From Sporosarcina luteola (lineage in GTDB: Bacteria; Bacillota; Bacilli; Bacillales_A; Planococcaceae), in contig JACHLS010000017.1 in the NCBI GenBank assembly GCA_014204635.1, positions 16,352-80,351 on the forward strand: a stretch of 64,000 nt of DNA. The letters are read 5' to 3'. The notes under the pieces are model-generated. The model saw nothing but the letters and a program-made list of their open reading frames with translations. It was not told where the DNA came from and searched no databases. Below, piece after piece: positions 62,088 to 64,000 of the stretch (the stretch's first letter is position 1; every line of letters begins with the position of its first letter). The position numbers were made by a program, and so were the translations under genes.

Positions 62088-62212
62088 TACCACCGACTTT
62101 CGGACAGTTACCACCGTCTCTGAACACTTTACCACCGACTCGGGCATTTATCACCGACTCTCGGGGGCTTACCACCGGCTCTCGACACTTTACCACCGAC
62201 TCCAAATGCATG
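62088..62212. repeat. Six-copy 21-bp ACCACCGACT tandem repeat
   Basis: Units of the form TTACCACCGACTCTCGGACACT recur at steps of 21, 21, 21, 20 and 21 bases. Sequence unrelated to the GAGC arrays but same period. It lies in the spacer between the hairpin at 62.0 kb and the GGDEF gene. No gene otherwise in 62030-62316. Confidence 0.8.
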
Positions 62213-62316
62213 CAGTGGAATCTCTCGCCTCTTACTATTTATTACCACCAAGTTCCCCTTTTCTTTCCATCTAACCAGTTGTAAGATAGAAATAACTTCC
62301 TTGAAGGGGCTTTAGC

Positions 62317-63888
62317 ATGAATCCAGACATCTTTAGTTATCTCGTCATTACTTCTATCTCCGGCGTTTTATCATTATTTCTTGCTATCTATGCGTTTTCC
62401 AAACGAAATGCTTTCTCAAGCAGCTCGATCTTCATCTGGATGTCCCTCTTCTCTGTCATCTATATTTTCGGACATGCATTTGAATTGACGAGCAGCAATC
62501 TTGCCGAAAGCATATTTTGGTTGAAGGTCCAATATGTCGGGATGCCTTTCATTTCACCACTCGCCTTGCTGCTGTCCTTGCGGTTTGCAGGAGTGGAGCG
62601 TATGCGGCGGCCGCGCTACTTTATGCCATTGTTGCTGCTTCCGGCATTGACAAGCATATTTTGTTTGACGAATGAATGGCATCATTTTATGTACCGGGAT
62701 ATTTATTTGCGGCCGAATGAATCGCAGCCTTTGATTGATATGACCCCCGGCCCCTGGTACATCGTTCATGGCAGTTTCACGTTCGGCTGTCTCCTGTTTG
62801 GCGCCGTTATTCTCATCCGTTATTGGGCGAAGACAAGGGCGAGATACTGGAAACAGATTCTCACGATGATCGCCGGATTGATCATTCCAATGGTGGCATC
62901 GTTTTTATATTTGATGGGACTTTCCCCTCACGGCATGGATCCTGTCCCAATTGTCATGTGCTTTACTTCAGCATTGTATTTAATAGCGATCTTATCCACA
63001 ACCTTGTTTGTTGCGCCTATCGCAAGAGACCGTATTTTTGAAAGCATGCGGGATGGTGTATTGGTCATTGATTCGACAAACCGGCTCGTGGACTATAATC
63101 AAGCGGCACTTGCCACGTTGACTACCCTACAAACATCTTCAATCGGTAAAGATATTGTTGATATTTGGGACACGAATACGCTTGGTCCGATTCCTTTCCA
63201 TACAGAAAGTGAGACGCCAGAAACGAATGGTCATTATTATCGAATTTGTCCCACTCCCGTCTTGGATCGCAAAGGCCAACAAATCGGGCTAGCTATCGTG
63301 ATCATCGACACGACGAAGCAGAAAATGTTGGAAAAACGATTAACCCAGCTTGCCTATACGGATGGAATGACACAAATCTCCAACCGCTCCTCTTTAATGT
63401 ATCACAGCGAGAAAGCATTAAAACATGCACTCTTACAAAACCATCCACTTTCCTTGCTATTATTTGATATTGACCTTTTCAAGGGAATTAATGATCAATA
63501 CGGCCATGCAGTGGGAGACGAGGCAATCCGGCATGTCGTGTCGATTGCCGAACGCCATGTTCGGCCAACAGATATTTTTGGGAGGTACGGAGGAGAGGAG
63601 TTTGTTATCTGCTTGCCGACTATGCCTCTTGTAGAAGCGTCTCAGGTGGCGGAACAAATTCGGAAAGATATTGAGCAGAACCCACTTCGATTTAAGGAAT
63701 TTGAATTGCAGATTACCGCCAGCTTCGGCGTCTCCAGCTTCCATGAGAAGGCTCAATCCATTGATGCCTTATTAAACGAAGCAGATCAAGCTTTATATGC
63801 GTCAAAAGCTGCCGGGCGGAACATCGTTCATGTGGCGCATCAAAATAATTTGGTTCCATTCCGACTGACTAGAGGTGATGACAAATAA
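62317..63888 (+). CDS. Diguanylate cyclase: 7TM-PAS-GGDEF
   Basis: 523 residues. The N-terminal ~225 residues hold seven hydrophobic helices of the histidine-kinase N-terminal 7TM type. A PAS domain follows (about 235-340, DRIFESMRDGVLVIDSTNRLVDYNQAAL), then a GGDEF domain with G425-G-E-E-F429 and the usual LLLFDIDLFKGINDQYGHAVGDE metal/substrate segment. It makes c-di-GMP in response to an unknown signal at the membrane. Confidence 0.85.
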   Translation: MNPDIFSYLVITSISGVLSLFLAIYAFSKRNAFSSSSIFIWMSLFSVIYIFGHAFELTSSNLAESIFWLKVQYVGMPFISPLALLLSLRFAGVERMRRPRYFMPLLLLPALTSIFCLTNEWHHFMYRDIYLRPNESQPLIDMTPGPWYIVHGSFTFGCLLFGAVILIRYWAKTRARYWKQILTMIAGLIIPMVASFLYLMGLSPHGMDPVPIVMCFTSALYLIAILSTTLFVAPIARDRIFESMRDGVLVIDSTNRLVDYNQAALATLTTLQTSSIGKDIVDIWDTNTLGPIPFHTESETPETNGHYYRICPTPVLDRKGQQIGLAIVIIDTTKQKMLEKRLTQLAYTDGMTQISNRSSLMYHSEKALKHALLQNHPLSLLLFDIDLFKGINDQYGHAVGDEAIRHVVSIAERHVRPTDIFGRYGGEEFVICLPTMPLVEASQVAEQIRKDIEQNPLRFKEFELQITASFGVSSFHEKAQSIDALLNEADQALYASKAAGRNIVHVAHQNNLVPFRLTRGDDK

Positions 63889-63913
63889 TATTAAAACGCT
63901 TGGCCTTGAAGTG

Positions 63914-63955
63914 CACCCCAAAAGTTAGAGTCAAAAACTAACTTTTGGGGTGTTT
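63914..63955. mobile_element. Left end of an IS3-type insertion sequence
   Basis: TGCACCCCAAAAGTTAG at 63912-63928 looks like a terminal inverted repeat of the IS3 family. A hairpin with 5' arm ACCCCAAAAGTTAG and 3' arm CTAACTTTTGGGGT follows at once, as often found at IS ends to block read-through. Only the left end is in the window. Confidence 0.7.
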
Positions 63956-63959
63956 TCTT

Positions 63960-64000
63960 ATGGCTAAATATAGCGATGAGTTTAAGGTGATGATTGTCCG
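63960..64000 (+). CDS. IS3 family transposase orfA, N-terminal fragment
   Basis: ATG at 63960 opens MAKYSDEFKVMIV, the typical start of IS3 transposase OrfA helix-turn-helix proteins. It runs off the window edge, so only 13 codons are visible. OrfA/OrfB are usually joined by programmed frameshifting. Confidence 0.75.
   Translation, partial: MAKYSDEFKVMIV

Overview
The window looks like a chromosomal segment of a spore-forming member of the Bacillales, most like a Sporosarcina/Planococcaceae-type organism. Evidence for this: AGGAGG-type ribosome binding sites, frequent TTG and GTG starts, relatives of Bacillus proteins (MetI, App oligopeptide system, YisP, YfmM, PBP3, Sda, PbuE, SigY-YxlC-YxlD, AlkD), two YjcZ-type sporulation miniproteins with mother-cell-type promoters, and a SigB-type stress promoter. 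The genus is an inference. No tRNA, rRNA, CRISPR or prophage was seen. The only mobile DNA is the start of an IS3-type element at the right edge.

Layout. 1-2.0 kb: metI-like sulfur amino acid enzyme and a cyclase-family hydrolase. 2.9-8.9 kb: complete app-type oligopeptide ABC operon (DFABC order) behind a good SigA promoter. 9.1-12.4 kb: SigB-driven KGG-motif stress protein, then a two-gene unit encoding a molybdopterin oxidoreductase with a C-terminal LysM domain. 12.6-13.5 kb: an Asn-rich miniprotein and a run of tiny reverse-strand ORFs with strong ribosome binding sites. 13.7-23.6 kb: YisP-like terpenoid enzyme, ABC-F protein, PBP3, SLH-domain protein and a long ATP sulfurylase. 24.8-30 kb: mntH, sda, a LysR regulator, a pbuE-like purine exporter behind a purine riboswitch, and a NorA-like exporter. 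30-35 kb: YjcZ miniproteins, a Gly/Phe-rich protein, a dicarboxylate symporter, and a TetR/ABC-2 exporter pair. 35.5-43.5 kb: guanine deaminase, a seven-gene reverse-strand operon (GNAT, unknown, DinB, AlkD, SRPBCC and two serine hydrolases), and a MATE pump. 43.8-54 kb: a broken NUDIX gene, a SigY operon with a neighbouring hydrolase that carries the same promoter, a two-component system, DUF418, a broken hydrolase and an M2-type peptidase. 55-64 kb: P-loop kinase, NUDIX, a TetR-ABC exporter operon, a T-box-controlled MFS transporter, a putative cysteine-peptidase-like protein, a 7TM-PAS-GGDEF cyclase and the IS3 end.

Two kinds of structure stand out. First, four intergenic spacers are filled by phased repeats of about 20-21 bp. 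Three have alternating GAGC-headed half-units (2.2-2.5, 23.8-24.5 and 34.7-35.4 kb) and one is a 21-mer ACCACCGACT array (62.1 kb). Second, cis-regulation is readable in several places: a purine aptamer with the guanine-type discriminator base in an ON configuration before pbuE, a T-box before an MFS gene, two matching SigY-type promoters, a SigB promoter, SigE/SigK-type promoters and TetR palindromes. Three loci appear broken by single-base frameshifts, which could be decay or sequencing error.
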